Assembly (NCBI GenBank): GCA_035944115.1
Contig: DASZBJ010000045.1
Span: forward strand, 83,391 to 147,390
Direction: 5' to 3'
Length of the DNA stretch: 64,000 nt
Source: Candidatus Babeliales bacterium
GTDB lineage: Bacteria > Babelota > Babeliae > Babelales > Vermiphilaceae
The position numbers and the translations under genes were made by a program. Numbering within the stretch: position 1 is the first letter of the stretch; each line of letters starts with the position of its first letter. This document shows positions 9,302 through 20,700 of this stretch, piece by piece. The notes below the pieces were generated by a model that saw only the letters and a list, made by a program, of their open reading frames with translations, did no database searches and was not told the origin of the DNA.

Positions 9302-10243
9302 TCAAACAAAAAACTTTGAATAAAAGAGATCAAGAGATCCTTCGTCTGCCCCATTTTTCACATTACAATCGATGCTGTATATCGCTGCATGTGCATCACG
9401 CAACTGACCATAGGTATGCAAACTCCAATCTCGTTGGATGAAAGAAAAAGGTAAGCGAAACGATATTTTTTTAGCATCAGCATGCTTCCGCTGTTTCATA
9501 CATTGTACATAACAAGAGGCGCGAAACAACTGTTCAGACCAAAACAGTATCCAAAACACCGTTGAGTACTCCTTACGTATGACGCTCCACAACGCAAAAA
9601 ATTTCTTGTCATCCTTTGCAAAAAAATACTGACTTAGCGTAAATAATGATTTTTCAGAATAAACTAAAAGACCTAACCACTCATTAATAAATACCTGCTT
9701 ATTGCGACCCGCAAGACGTGCATAACGCATGCAAACATACACTTGATCAAGCGTTACAACGGTAAGCCGCGCATACAATGCTTCTAAAACAGGAATACAC
9801 AATCGCGCTTCCTCATAATTATCTATATTTAATAATGCAACAGCAGTTTTTTTATCAATCCCTTCTGCAACGGAGATGGTAATACCATTAATCATCGACT
9901 CTAAAGCAACAGTACTATAGAAAATCAACGTATGCGGACCTGTATAGTGCATTAAAAATGTTACCCATTTTTTCTTGCGCGCACCATCAAGAGTATCAAT
10001 ATCACCCAGCCAATACACGCCACGCATACCCAAAAATGTCGTTTGGAATGCCATAGCAATCTCTACATCAGATTGCGCATCAAAATCAAAAAAGCGTACC
10101 AAAACATCAGTACGCTTTTTAACACGTTCAAATAATGCTGAAAAAAATAGTAATGGATATTGAGGAGAACAAAACTGTACTACTGAAAAGCGCTCAAGAA
10201 AAGAGCGCTCCTGGATATTAGTAAAGAAAGTAGCAATATCCAT
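9302..10243 (-). CDS. Divergent DNA polymerase III delta subunit-like protein (HolA-like)
   Basis: Weakly conserved 313-residue protein. The C-terminal half has the HolA pattern: a helical block (LFTLSQYFFAKDDKKFFALW), a segment rich in aromatics with a conserved-looking WILFWSEQLFRA, then LRDAHAAIYSIDCNVKNG, matching the position of the DRALKSG-type clamp-loader motif. The N-terminal half looks like a RecA-type fold without Walker motifs, as expected for delta. If correct, it opens the beta clamp during loading. It is the last gene of the minus-strand superoperon, 8 bases after rph. The assignment is structural guesswork and needs a profile search. Confidence 0.5.
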   Translation of the reverse strand: MDIATFFTNIQERSFLERFSVVQFCSPQYPLLFFSALFERVKKRTDVLVRFFDFDAQSDVEIAMAFQTTFLGMRGVYWLGDIDTLDGARKKKWVTFLMHYTGPHTLIFYSTVALESMINGITISVAEGIDKKTAVALLNIDNYEEARLCIPVLEALYARLTVVTLDQVYVCMRYARLAGRNKQVFINEWLGLLVYSEKSLFTLSQYFFAKDDKKFFALWSVIRKEYSTVFWILFWSEQLFRASCYVQCMKQRKHADAKKISFRLPFSFIQRDWSLHTYGQLRDAHAAIYSIDCNVKNGADEGSLDLFYSKFFV

Positions 10244-10251
10244 ATATGCTA

Positions 10252-11028
10252 CTACGTATTCATAAATCGGTTTTTTAAACTAAATAACGGAACCGATTCT
10301 TTTTTTTCTAATGCACCATCGCTATTTAAATAGGCAAATAGATCATTGATACCTTTTTCAGAAACTGCACGTATCTTTGAAAAGTCTTCCCAAGAAATAG
10401 GTGCTTGTTCTGCCGTACCCTGCACTTCAATAATGCCGCCTGAACCATTAATGACAAAATTAAAGTCCGCATCAACGGTACTATCTTCCTGATAATTCAA
10501 ATCAAGCAACACAGAGCCTTTTATAATACCTGCAGAAACTGCTGCTACTCTATCACGAATAATATTACCAGGTACTAACTTAGATTTAAGCCAGCGGCTT
10601 GCCGCAATTGAAAGCGCCATAGAAGCTCCAGTAATACACGCAGTACGAGTACCACCATCGGCTTGTAGCACATCACAATCAATTGTAATTGTCTGTTCAC
10701 CCAACATCTCAAGATCAACAATAGAACGCAATGCGCGTCCAATTAATCGGGAAATTTCAACAGCTCGACCATTACGAGTTACTGCAGAAAAATCACGCAT
10801 TGTACGGTTTCCAGTTGCTGTTGGCAACATCGCATACTCAGCAGTTAACCAACCAGTTTTTTTACCCTTAAGAAACGGGGGAACACCATATGATCTACTT
10901 ACCGCACAATGAACTTTTGTATTACCTGCTTCAAACAAAACCGATGCATCACTATATCCATACACATCATAATATGCACGCATTGGGCGCAACTGATCTG
11001 AACGGCGCCCATCTATTCTTTGAATCAT
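10252..11028 (-). CDS. rph: Ribonuclease PH
   Basis: Phosphorolytic 3'-5' exoribonuclease that trims tRNA 3' ends. Conserved blocks are clear: RIDGRRSDQLRPM at the start, GWLTAEYAMLP, RNGRAVEISRLIGRALR and DCDVLQADGGTRTACITGA. The last of these holds the phosphate-binding and catalytic region. Length 258 is normal. It directly follows pnp, so two phosphorolytic RNases are co-transcribed. Confidence 0.96.
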   Translation of the reverse strand: MIQRIDGRRSDQLRPMRAYYDVYGYSDASVLFEAGNTKVHCAVSRSYGVPPFLKGKKTGWLTAEYAMLPTATGNRTMRDFSAVTRNGRAVEISRLIGRALRSIVDLEMLGEQTITIDCDVLQADGGTRTACITGASMALSIAASRWLKSKLVPGNIIRDRVAAVSAGIIKGSVLLDLNYQEDSTVDADFNFVINGSGGIIEVQGTAEQAPISWEDFSKIRAVSEKGINDLFAYLNSDGALEKKESVPLFSLKNRFMNT

Positions 11029-11073
11029 TGTATTAAGCCTACGCGCTTTATAAATATTCGAAAATTTTATTTA

Positions 11074-13158
11074 TTACTTTACCATGCGAAGACGAATTTT
11101 ACCGGTTGCCGCATCATAATCGACAACTTCAACTTTGACTACGTCATCGTTTTTAAAATCGCGATCAAACGTTTTTTGTTGTTCGCGTGGGATGTTAGAA
11201 ACATGGACCAATCCATCAAGACCGGGTACTAATTCTACAAACATACCAAACTCAACAATACGTCTTACCTTACCGTTCCACACACTACCGATTTCTACCT
11301 GACCTGCAAGCGTTTTAACCCAATTAACAGCAGCATCTTGATCTGCATCCGGTCCACCAAAAATCTTAACCAATCCGTCTGCTTCAATATCAATTTTAGT
11401 ACCTGTTTTTTCGGTGATTTCACGAATCGTTTTACCGCCAGTACCAATAATTGCACCAATTTTATCTGGATTAATTTTGAAACTAATCAATTTTGGTACC
11501 AAATCAGATAATGTTGCATTTGGTTTGGTCATCACTTTTTGCATTTCGCCAAGGATATGCAATCTGCCTGTACGTGCTTGTTCAAGCGCAACAACAAATA
11601 CCTCACGAGATAAACCACCTTTATATTTGATATCCATCTGAATAGCAGTTATACCGTCTTGAGTACCAGTCACTTTAAAATCCATGAGCCCATATTCATC
11701 TTCAAAGCCGGTCATATCAGATAAAACACGGAAGTCCCCTGCTTTATTCATCAATAACCCCATAGCAATACCGCTTACCATTTTTTTAATCGGTACACCT
11801 GCCTGCATCAACGCCATCGTTGAGCCGCACGTGGTTGCCATAGATGTAGAGCCATCAGATTCTAACATGTCAGCAACGATACGAATTGTGTACGGAAAAT
11901 CTTCTTTTGAAGGAAGCATTTTGCTAATTGCTGATGCCGCCAAATAACCATGTCCAACTTCTCTACGACCTGGACCACGAACCGGACGAACTTCACCAAC
12001 CGAAAATGGTGGAAAATTATAATGCAACATAAACCGACCATCTACAGTCGCAGCATTATCCATTAAACCTTCAAATTTTTGCTCATCTTGGCCACCACCA
12101 AGCGTAGTGCTTACCAACGCCTGCGTGCTACCACGAGTAAACAATGCAGATCCATGAGTAAATGGTAACAAACCAACAGCTACGGTAATTGGCCGCACTA
12201 AATCAAACTGTCGATCATCTACCCGTTTACCCAAAATAAACATAAGCTCTGTAACTTTATCTTTAAGCATTTGCCCAAAAACATATTCCAAAGCTTTTGA
12301 TGAGATCTTAACCTCTGCAGCCTCTGTTTCATACTGCGTTAAGAAATCTTTTTTCAAATCAGCGATATGCTGATTACGTTCTGTTTTATCTGTTTTATAT
12401 ACTCCACGAACTTTGTCATCCGTTAAGTATGTGTCTGCACGTTGTGTCCAGTCATTCCAATCAAAGAATTTAGTTGCAGGAGTAATCGTTTTACCGATTT
12501 CTTTCTGAATCTCTTTTTGCCATACAACCAATCTTTTAATCTGTTCATGTGCTAAAAACAGTGCATCAATAAATTCTTGTTCAGAAATTTCGTTTGCATT
12601 ACCTTCAACCATGTTGATACCTTCTTCGGTACCAGCGATGGACAATGTAACATCCGCTCGTTGCGAATCCGTATAGGGCGGATTTACTACCCATTTACCA
12701 TCAACACGGCATACCTCAACCGCACCAATCGGTCCCATGAAAGGGATATCGGAAATGGTCAAAGCCAAAGAAGCTGCAACTAACGACATAACATTAGGCG
12801 CATGTTCTTTATCTACAGAATATACCGTAGCGAGAACCTGCACTTGATCAAAGAAATCATACGAAAATAGGGGACGAATTGCCCGATCAATCAAACGACT
12901 TGTAAGTACTTCTTTATCAGAAGGCCTTCCTTCACGCTTATAATATCCTCCAGGTATCTTTCCTGCTGCTGAATAATTTTCACGATAATCTACAGAAAGT
13001 GGTAAAAATCCAGGAAAATCCTTGGATTCAGCTGAACAAGCTGTTACCAGGACAATGGTTCCGCCGCGTTTTAACCACACTGCGCCATTTGCCTGTTTGG
13101 CCACTCTGCCAATCTCTACCTCATACCCAAAATCTTCTAAACGAAAGTTCTTTATCAT
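11074..13158 (-). CDS. pnp: Polyribonucleotide nucleotidyltransferase (PNPase)
   Basis: Phosphorolytic 3'-5' exoribonuclease of the degradosome. Two RNase PH-like domains are visible, the second with FTHGSALFTRGSTQALV and ESDGSTSMATTCGST. They are followed by a KH domain with the GAIIGTGGKTI loop and a C-terminal S1 domain (GSVWNGKVRRIVEFGMFVEL). The 694 residues match the family. It follows rpsO, the classical rpsO-pnp order, in which PNPase autoregulates its own mRNA in other bacteria. Confidence 0.97.
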   Translation of the reverse strand: MIKNFRLEDFGYEVEIGRVAKQANGAVWLKRGGTIVLVTACSAESKDFPGFLPLSVDYRENYSAAGKIPGGYYKREGRPSDKEVLTSRLIDRAIRPLFSYDFFDQVQVLATVYSVDKEHAPNVMSLVAASLALTISDIPFMGPIGAVEVCRVDGKWVVNPPYTDSQRADVTLSIAGTEEGINMVEGNANEISEQEFIDALFLAHEQIKRLVVWQKEIQKEIGKTITPATKFFDWNDWTQRADTYLTDDKVRGVYKTDKTERNQHIADLKKDFLTQYETEAAEVKISSKALEYVFGQMLKDKVTELMFILGKRVDDRQFDLVRPITVAVGLLPFTHGSALFTRGSTQALVSTTLGGGQDEQKFEGLMDNAATVDGRFMLHYNFPPFSVGEVRPVRGPGRREVGHGYLAASAISKMLPSKEDFPYTIRIVADMLESDGSTSMATTCGSTMALMQAGVPIKKMVSGIAMGLLMNKAGDFRVLSDMTGFEDEYGLMDFKVTGTQDGITAIQMDIKYKGGLSREVFVVALEQARTGRLHILGEMQKVMTKPNATLSDLVPKLISFKINPDKIGAIIGTGGKTIREITEKTGTKIDIEADGLVKIFGGPDADQDAAVNWVKTLAGQVEIGSVWNGKVRRIVEFGMFVELVPGLDGLVHVSNIPREQQKTFDRDFKNDDVVKVEVVDYDAATGKIRLRMVK

Positions 13159-13198
13159 TAAATCAACCTATTTCCGCGTGTGTCCAAGTGACACATTA

Positions 13199-13468
13199 TT
13201 ATTTTTTTAATCCTAATCGTCCAATTACATCTTTATAGCTAGGCTCATTAGTTCTTTGCAAGTATTTTCCTAATGAACGTCGTTGAGCAATAAGCATCAA
13301 AAGAGTTCTCTTGCATGAAAAATCTTTTTTATTACGCTGCAAATGACCTGTTAACAGCGTAATGCGACCGGTAAGGGTAGCTATTTGTACTGCTGTAGAT
13401 CCGGTATCATTACTATGCATACCAAAATCTTTTCTGATCTGTTCCATCTGTTCTTTATTTAAAACCAT
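13199..13468 (-). CDS. rpsO: 30S ribosomal protein S15
   Basis: Small-subunit protein binding the central domain of 16S rRNA. The HSNDTGSTAVQIATLTGRI block is characteristic. Length is 89 residues from the ATG at 13468, which has AAGGG about 9 bases upstream; an in-frame upstream start at 13486 lacks such a site. It is followed by pnp and preceded by tRNA-Val and rpoC. Confidence 0.96.
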   Translation of the reverse strand: MVLNKEQMEQIRKDFGMHSNDTGSTAVQIATLTGRITLLTGHLQRNKKDFSCKRTLLMLIAQRRSLGKYLQRTNEPSYKDVIGRLGLKK

Positions 13469-13545
13469 TAAAATAACCCTTATCAAATCTATACTATACT
13501 ATAGTTATACACTAATATCCAAATCTATACAACGCATATATTTGG

Positions 13546-13617
13546 TAGGCGCGAGCGGGATTGAACCGCTGACCCCTGCCACGTCAAGGCAGTGCTCTAC
13601 CACTAAGCTACGCGCCT
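13546..13617 (-). tRNA. tRNA-Val (GAC)
   Basis: Full cloverleaf: acceptor AGGCGCG/CGCGCCT, anticodon stem CTGCC/GGCAG with loop TTGACGT, T-stem AGCGG/CCGCT. CCA is not encoded. The first two bases overlap the TAG stop codon of rpoC. Confidence 0.93.
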
Positions 13618-16600
13618 ATAAATCATCATCCTCATCATCTTCATCTCTATCATTGACTTCTAACATCTCTTCTTTTCGAGCTTGTCGTTCAATCTTTGAT
13701 ATGTCATTACCTAAATATTTCTTTCTGAATGACTCAATACCAGTACCTGCAGGAATTAATTTACCTACTATAACGTTTTCTTTAAGTCCATACAGATGAT
13801 CTACGTTACCAACCATTGCCGCTTCAGCTAAAATTCTTGTTGTTTCTTGGAATGATGCTGCTGAAATATAGCTTTCTGTTCCCAATGAAGCCTGAGTAAT
13901 ACCCATCAACACCGGTTTTGCAGTTGCAACTTTTTTGCCTTCAGCTTTTAATAACGCATTCACCATCTTGAAATGCACGCGATCAACTCGATCACCAATC
14001 AAGAAATCAGTATCTCCAGAATCAATGATACGTACTTTTCTAAACATTTGACGCGCAATCAACTCAATGTGTTTATCGTTAATATCAATACCTTGTAAAC
14101 GATAAATCTTTTGAATCTGATCAACAATATATCGTTGCGCTAAATTCGGCCCCTGAATACGTAACATGTCATGAAGCACCGGTGATCCAACAGTTAATTG
14201 ATCTCCTGCAACAACCTGATCTCCATTAAGTACATTCAGCTGCTGTCCTCGCGCTACAAAATAGTCAAAGGTGTTTGCACCAGCAACAACCGATATTTTA
14301 CGTAATCCACGATGTAAACCACCAAATACAACTTCTCCTGAAATATCTGCAAGAATTGCCGGATTTTTTGGCATACGCGCTTCAAATAACTCTGCGATAC
14401 GTGGTAAACCACCCGTAATATCTTTTGATTTTGAAACTTCGCGAGGAGTCTTAATAAGCACATCACCTGGTTCAACCATCTGTCCGTTTTCAACGTTCAA
14501 ATATGATCCAATTGATAAATAATAATGCGCCTCTTCATCACCCGCTTTATTTAAAACTGATAATGCTGGTTGATACTTCTCGTTCTTATGCTCTAACAAA
14601 ATACGATTCGATTTTCCGGTTGTATCATCAAAACGATCCTGTACAGTAATGTTTTCAACAAGGTCAACATACTCTATTTTTCCCGCTTTTTCAGTTAAAA
14701 CAACCTTACTACTTGGATCCCACTCAACAAGTTTTGTACCAACTTGAACAGCTTGTCCTTCTTCTACATGTAATACAGATCCGTATTCAACATAATGATT
14801 TTGCAGTTCACGTCCGTCAGGAGAAATGATAATAACGAATGCTTTTCTGCTCAATACGATAATTTCACCATGACGATTCTTAATCGTACGAACACCCCTA
14901 AATTGAATGACTCCATCTTTTTTAGCAACAAAGTACGGCTTTTCTGTCAAACCACTCGCAATACCCCCAACGTGGAAGGTTTTCATAGTAAGCTGGGTAC
15001 CTGGTTCACCAATTGATTGAGCTGCAATAACTCCGACGGTTGTGCCAATGTCTACAATTTTACCAGTCGACAAATCACATCCAAAACATATTGCACAAAC
15101 ACCGCGTTTTGCCTGACACGTTAACACAGAACGCACGACTACTTTTGCTACTGCAGAATCAGCTAAACGATCGACTTCCTTACGAGTAATGAACTCTCCG
15201 GCTTTGAACAGCAACTCTCCAGAAACTGGATCATTAACATCCGCAGCAAACACTCGTCCAAAAACACGATTAGAAAATGGCACAATGATATCACCAGCCT
15301 CTTTCAGATCTTCTACTTCGATATATCCCAATGTTTTGCAGTCAGACATAGTAACAACTACATCTTGCGCAACGTCAACTAATCGACGTGTCAAATATCC
15401 AGAGTTTGCAGTTTTAAGTGCAGTATCCGCCTGTCCTTTACGAGCACCGTGCGTAGAAATAAAGTATTCAAACACACTAAGGCCATCTTTAAAGTTAGAC
15501 TTAACCGGGGTTTCCATAATCTCGCCATTCGGCTTAGACATCATACCCCGCATACCCACAAGCTGTTTAATCTGATCTTTAGAACCTCGCGCTCCAGAAT
15601 CTAACATCATGAAAACAGGATTATATGGAGCAAAACTCTTATCTTTATTTTCAAATGCTTGTTCGTTTTGTTCTTCTAATTCACGGGTCATTTCAGCTGC
15701 AACGTCAGCTGTTGCATGTCCCCAAATACTTAAAATTTTATTATAGCGCTCACCATTGGTAATCGCACCATCCATATACAATGATTCTGTTTTTTCAACA
15801 TCTTTTTCTGCGGTTCGAACAATTTCATCTTTCTTATGCGGTACCAACAAATCTCTCAAGGAAATCGATATACCCGCAATAGTAGAATGATAAAAACCAA
15901 GACGTTTTATACCATCTAAAAATGTTACTGTTTTTCTAGAACCGAATGTATAATACACTTTATTAACTAACCACCCAAGATCACTTACTTTCATAACCTT
16001 GTTAGTCCAGTCAAACTCAGCCCCCTCAGGAAGTACCGTATATAGCAATACACGACCAGCCGTGGTTTTTACAATGCTTCTGTCTGACAGGCGTAAGTTA
16101 ATACGTGCATGAATATGTATCATTTTACACTGATATGCAGATACTACTTCATTAATACTTGAGAAGGTAATACCTTCACCCAATGCACCAATGCGTGATT
16201 TCGTCATATAATGCAGTCCGAGAACCATATCCTGTGATGGAACCGTAACTGGACGACCATTCGATGCAGAAAGAATATTATTTGTAGAAAGCACCAACCG
16301 TCGACACTCTTCTTGTGCACGCCCACTCAATGGAAGATGCACTGACATTGTATCACCATCAAAATCCGCGTTAAATGCAGAACAAACTAATGGATGCACT
16401 TTAATCGCTTTACCGTCAACCAAGATTGGATAAAACGCCTGAATACCAAGTCTGTGCAACGTCGGAGCACGGTTGAGAAGCACCGGTCTATCTTTTACCA
16501 CATCTTCTAAAACGTCCCAAATCTCTGGCGCCAACTCTTCAACCATACGCTTTGCAACACGTAAATTACTTGCAAGCTCTCGCTCAAGCAACCCAGCATA

Positions 16601-17752
16601 CACATACGACTTAAAAATTTCTAAGGCCATTACTTTTGGAATACCACAATAATCCATATTCAATTCGGGATCAACAACAATTACCGAACGCCCAGAATAA
16701 TCAACACGGCGACCAAGTAAGTTTTGTCTAAACCGTCCTTGCTTACCACGTAGCATCTCACTCAGTGACTTCAGTGGACGACGATTCGATCCGCGTACTG
16801 GCTGCCCACGACGACCATTATCAATCAACGCATCTACAGATTCCTGTAACATACGTTTTTCATTTTTAACAATAACTGAAGGCGCTTCAATCTCATAAAG
16901 ACGCTGTAATCGAATATTACGATTGAGCACACGGCGATACAACTCATTCAAATCAGAACTTGCAAAGCGTCCACCTTCTAAAGGCACTAATGGACGTAAA
17001 TCTGGTGGTAATACCGGCAATACATCCAAAATCATCCATGATGGTTTTAGATTCGCCTGCAGTAACCCTGCAAAGACTTTAAGACGACGCATAATTTTAT
17101 GACGCACGCCAACGGACTGAGTTTTACTATATTCTTTTTCAAGATTAAAAATTTCTAACTTAATATCTATTTGATCAAGAAGAATCTTAATTACTTCTGC
17201 ACCAATGCCTGCAGAAAAAGAACTATCGTCCAAATGCGTATCTACATAATTGCTATACTCAGTATTGCTCAACAATGTTTTACGTGGATATGGAGAACTG
17301 CCTTGATCAACAACAATATATGCATCAAAGTAAATAACTCGCTCTAAATCTTTTGCAGACATATCTAAAATTAAACCAAGATAACTTGGAATTCCTTTTA
17401 AATACCAAATATGGCAAACAGGAGCAACTAATTCAATATGGCCCATACGTTCACGACGCACACGGGATTGAATCACCTCAACGCCACACTTTTCACACGT
17501 AACGCCACGATGCTTCATACGCTTATATTTACCGCAGTTACATTCCCAATCCTTTACAGGACCAAATATACGCGCGCAAAACAGGCCATCTTTTTCAGGC
17601 TTAAGCGTTCGATAGTTTATCGTTTCAATCTTCTTTACTTCGCCATATGACAAAGATCGAATTTTTTTAGAAGATGCTAAGCTAATTCGTATCGAATTAA
17701 ATTGTGTAATATGAAGATACTCACGAAAACGGTCTAACATTCTATTATTCAT
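13616..17752 (-). CDS. rpoC: DNA-directed RNA polymerase subunit beta'
   Basis: Catalytic large subunit of RNA polymerase, 1378 residues. The N-terminal zinc site (CNCG with CEKCG, around residues 70-88) and the second zinc cluster ([14 protein letters not shown]) are present. The active-site loop reads [12 protein letters not shown] (about residues 458-469), keeping all three Mg-binding Asp but replacing the near-invariant Gln-Met-Ala by Thr-Met-Ser. The chain ends in an acidic tail (EDDEDDDL). The start overlaps the rpoB stop by 8 bases with GGAG upstream. The stop codon overlaps tRNA-Val by 2 bases. Confidence 0.98.
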   Translation of the reverse strand: MNNRMLDRFREYLHITQFNSIRISLASSKKIRSLSYGEVKKIETINYRTLKPEKDGLFCARIFGPVKDWECNCGKYKRMKHRGVTCEKCGVEVIQSRVRRERMGHIELVAPVCHIWYLKGIPSYLGLILDMSAKDLERVIYFDAYIVVDQGSSPYPRKTLLSNTEYSNYVDTHLDDSSFSAGIGAEVIKILLDQIDIKLEIFNLEKEYSKTQSVGVRHKIMRRLKVFAGLLQANLKPSWMILDVLPVLPPDLRPLVPLEGGRFASSDLNELYRRVLNRNIRLQRLYEIEAPSVIVKNEKRMLQESVDALIDNGRRGQPVRGSNRRPLKSLSEMLRGKQGRFRQNLLGRRVDYSGRSVIVVDPELNMDYCGIPKVMALEIFKSYVYAGLLERELASNLRVAKRMVEELAPEIWDVLEDVVKDRPVLLNRAPTLHRLGIQAFYPILVDGKAIKVHPLVCSAFNADFDGDTMSVHLPLSGRAQEECRRLVLSTNNILSASNGRPVTVPSQDMVLGLHYMTKSRIGALGEGITFSSINEVVSAYQCKMIHIHARINLRLSDRSIVKTTAGRVLLYTVLPEGAEFDWTNKVMKVSDLGWLVNKVYYTFGSRKTVTFLDGIKRLGFYHSTIAGISISLRDLLVPHKKDEIVRTAEKDVEKTESLYMDGAITNGERYNKILSIWGHATADVAAEMTRELEEQNEQAFENKDKSFAPYNPVFMMLDSGARGSKDQIKQLVGMRGMMSKPNGEIMETPVKSNFKDGLSVFEYFISTHGARKGQADTALKTANSGYLTRRLVDVAQDVVVTMSDCKTLGYIEVEDLKEAGDIIVPFSNRVFGRVFAADVNDPVSGELLFKAGEFITRKEVDRLADSAVAKVVVRSVLTCQAKRGVCAICFGCDLSTGKIVDIGTTVGVIAAQSIGEPGTQLTMKTFHVGGIASGLTEKPYFVAKKDGVIQFRGVRTIKNRHGEIIVLSRKAFVIIISPDGRELQNHYVEYGSVLHVEEGQAVQVGTKLVEWDPSSKVVLTEKAGKIEYVDLVENITVQDRFDDTTGKSNRILLEHKNEKYQPALSVLNKAGDEEAHYYLSIGSYLNVENGQMVEPGDVLIKTPREVSKSKDITGGLPRIAELFEARMPKNPAILADISGEVVFGGLHRGLRKISVVAGANTFDYFVARGQQLNVLNGDQVVAGDQLTVGSPVLHDMLRIQGPNLAQRYIVDQIQKIYRLQGIDINDKHIELIARQMFRKVRIIDSGDTDFLIGDRVDRVHFKMVNALLKAEGKKVATAKPVLMGITQASLGTESYISAASFQETTRILAEAAMVGNVDHLYGLKENVIVGKLIPAGTGIESFRKKYLGNDISKIERQARKEEMLEVNDRDEDDEDDDL

Positions 17753-20700
17753 CGATCTTCTCCTTATCCGCCTTGAACAAGTCCACCTGTAACCCCAAAC
17801 TTTGAAGCTCTTTGATTAATACATTAAACGACTCTGGAACACCTGGTTCTGGAATTTCATCACCTCGTACAATCGCTTCATATACTTTATGTCGACCAGT
17901 CACATCATCTGATTTATAGGTCAACATTTCTTGCAATGTATATGCCGCACCATACGCTTCTAATGCCCAAACTTCCATTTCTCCCAAACGCTGACCACCT
18001 TCTTGAGCTTTACCACCCAATGGCTGCTGCGTCACTAGTGAGTATGGTCCAACAGACCGAGCATGCAACTTATCATCAACCATATGATCTAATTTCATAA
18101 TATAAATAACACCAACTGATACTGGCTGATCAAAATAATCTCCAGTTCGACCATCTCGCACTCTAAATGTACCAGACTCCGGCAAGTCAAGCGTATTTAA
18201 TAACGGTTTAATATCAGTATCATAGCCTGCACCATCAAACACCGGAGTTGAGAATAAAACACCTTCTCGCGCTGTCTTACGTGCAAGGTCCATTAAACCT
18301 TCTTTACCATACTGTTTTTCATAGGCATCAATAAGCTCTGCCCCAAAACATTGTTCTAATGCCTGCTGCACAATCGCAAACCCTTGGGTTTCTAATTGTT
18401 GCTGTAAGCGCTCACCCAATGCTCTACCGGCAAATCCGAGTACTGTTTCCAAAATCTGTCCAACGTTCATACGAGAAGGAACACCTAATGGGTTAAGTAC
18501 TATATCTACTGGAGTACCATCTTCTAGATATGGCATATCTTCACGAGGAACGATGGTAGATACCACACCTTTATTTCCGTGACGACCAGCGATTTTATCA
18601 CCAATTGAAACTGCACGTTTCATAGCAATGTACACCTTAACCATCTTAATAACACCAGATGGCAGCGGATCACCCTTTTTCAAGTTATTGATTCGCTCTT
18701 CTTTGAGTCCGGATAATACACGCACCTGATTATCATAAAAATCTTTAATCTGTTGAATTGCTTCTATAGAAGCTTTATCGTGCGCTTTAAGAGCAAAAAT
18801 AACATCTATTGGCTGATTTAATAATTTAGAGCGATCGTATACACCATCTTCAACAACATCATGACTTACTTTAGCAGGACACTTTTTACCATCTAACACA
18901 TCGATGATTTTCCCACACACCATTTTTACTAATAAATCAGAATGCCCTTGAAAATCTCTGTCTATTTTTTCTATCTGCTTTGTAACTTCTTGCTTATATC
19001 GCTTGTCACGTCTTACACCACTACGAGAGAAAATCTTAACATCTACAACTGTTCCTTCAACCCCAGGCGGTACACACAATGATGTATCGCGAACTTCACG
19101 AGATTTTTCTCCAAAGATCGCACGCAATAATTTCTCTTCAGGAGAATATTGAATATCTCCTTTTAAGGTCACTTTACCGACAAGAACATCCCCCGTTTTT
19201 ACTCGAGTACCAACGCGCACAATACCATCTTCATCAAGCCCTGCTAACAATGCGTCGCTCACATTTGGGATATCACGAGTAATTTCTTCAGGACCAAGTT
19301 TAGTATCACGAGCATCAGCAACAAACTCTTCGATATGCACAGAAGTCAACACGTCATCAGAAACTAAACGTTTATTAACAACGATAGCATCCTCAAAGTT
19401 ATAACCATGCCATGGCATAAATGCTACTAATAAATTCGAACCTAATGCCAATTCACCATTATTAATTGCAGGTCCGTTTGAAAGCACATCACCTACATTT
19501 ACTACATCGCCAGGCTTTACAATTGGCGTATGATGAATCCAAGTACTATAACTTGAACGTTCAAACTTTCTTAAATGATAGGTATCAATTCCTAATGCAA
19601 ACCAATCTTCCATACGCGAAAATTCTTGTTCATGCGCACGGATAATAATTTTCTCAGATGAAACGTATTCAACAACACCTGCACGTCGCGCCATAATTAC
19701 ACCGCCGGATGCTTTAGCAATCTCTTGCTCCATACCCGTTCCTACAATAGGTGCCTGCATTTTAATTAATGGAACAGCCTGACGTTGCATGTTTGCACCC
19801 ATAAGAGCTCGAGTCGCGTCATCATGCTCTAAAAATGGAATTAATGCTGACGATACAGATACCAACTGTTTCGGTGACAAATCTATATATTTAATAGTTT
19901 CTGCATCTGCATATAAAAAGTTACCTTGATGTCGTGCAAAAATTTTACCAGGATTAATTATTTTATTATCTTCACTCGCTTCGACTTGAGCGATAGCGTA
20001 CTCTTCTTCTTGGAACGCATCCAAAAAGACCACTTCATCTTCAATAACTTTATTCGTAACTTTTCTATACGCTGTTTCAATAAATCCAAGATGATTTACC
20101 GTAGCATAGGTTGCCAAAGAAGAAATCAAACCAACTGTCTGACCTTCAGGTGTTTCAATCGGACAGATACGTCCATAATGCGATGTATGCACGTCACGAA
20201 TTTCATACGTTGCACGATCTTTCAGTACACCTCCGGGCCCGAGAGCAGACAACCGTCTCTTATGCGCGATTTCAGCAAGCGGATTCGTTTGGTCCATAAA
20301 TTGTGATAACTGACCTAATCCAAAAAACTCACGTAAAACAGCGCTCAATGGTTTCACATTAAGGAAATCTTGTGGCATCAATGCACTATGCACTTCTTGC
20401 ATTCTAAATCGCTCACGAATAATTCGCTCAACACGCAAAAAGCCAAGATACATCTGGTTGCTCAACAATTCTCCAACCAATCGCACACGTCTATTACCCA
20501 AATGATCAATATCATCCAATTCTCCCTCGCCAAGCTCTTTGAGATTAACAAGGTACCGAATCGTTGCAACAATATCTTCCTGAGTAAGCACTAATTGATC
20601 TTCAGGAGTATTAAGCCCCAATTTACTGTTCATACGAACACGACCAACTTGGGTTAAATCGTAAAACCTACTATTGAAAAATAAATTATCAAATCGTTCT

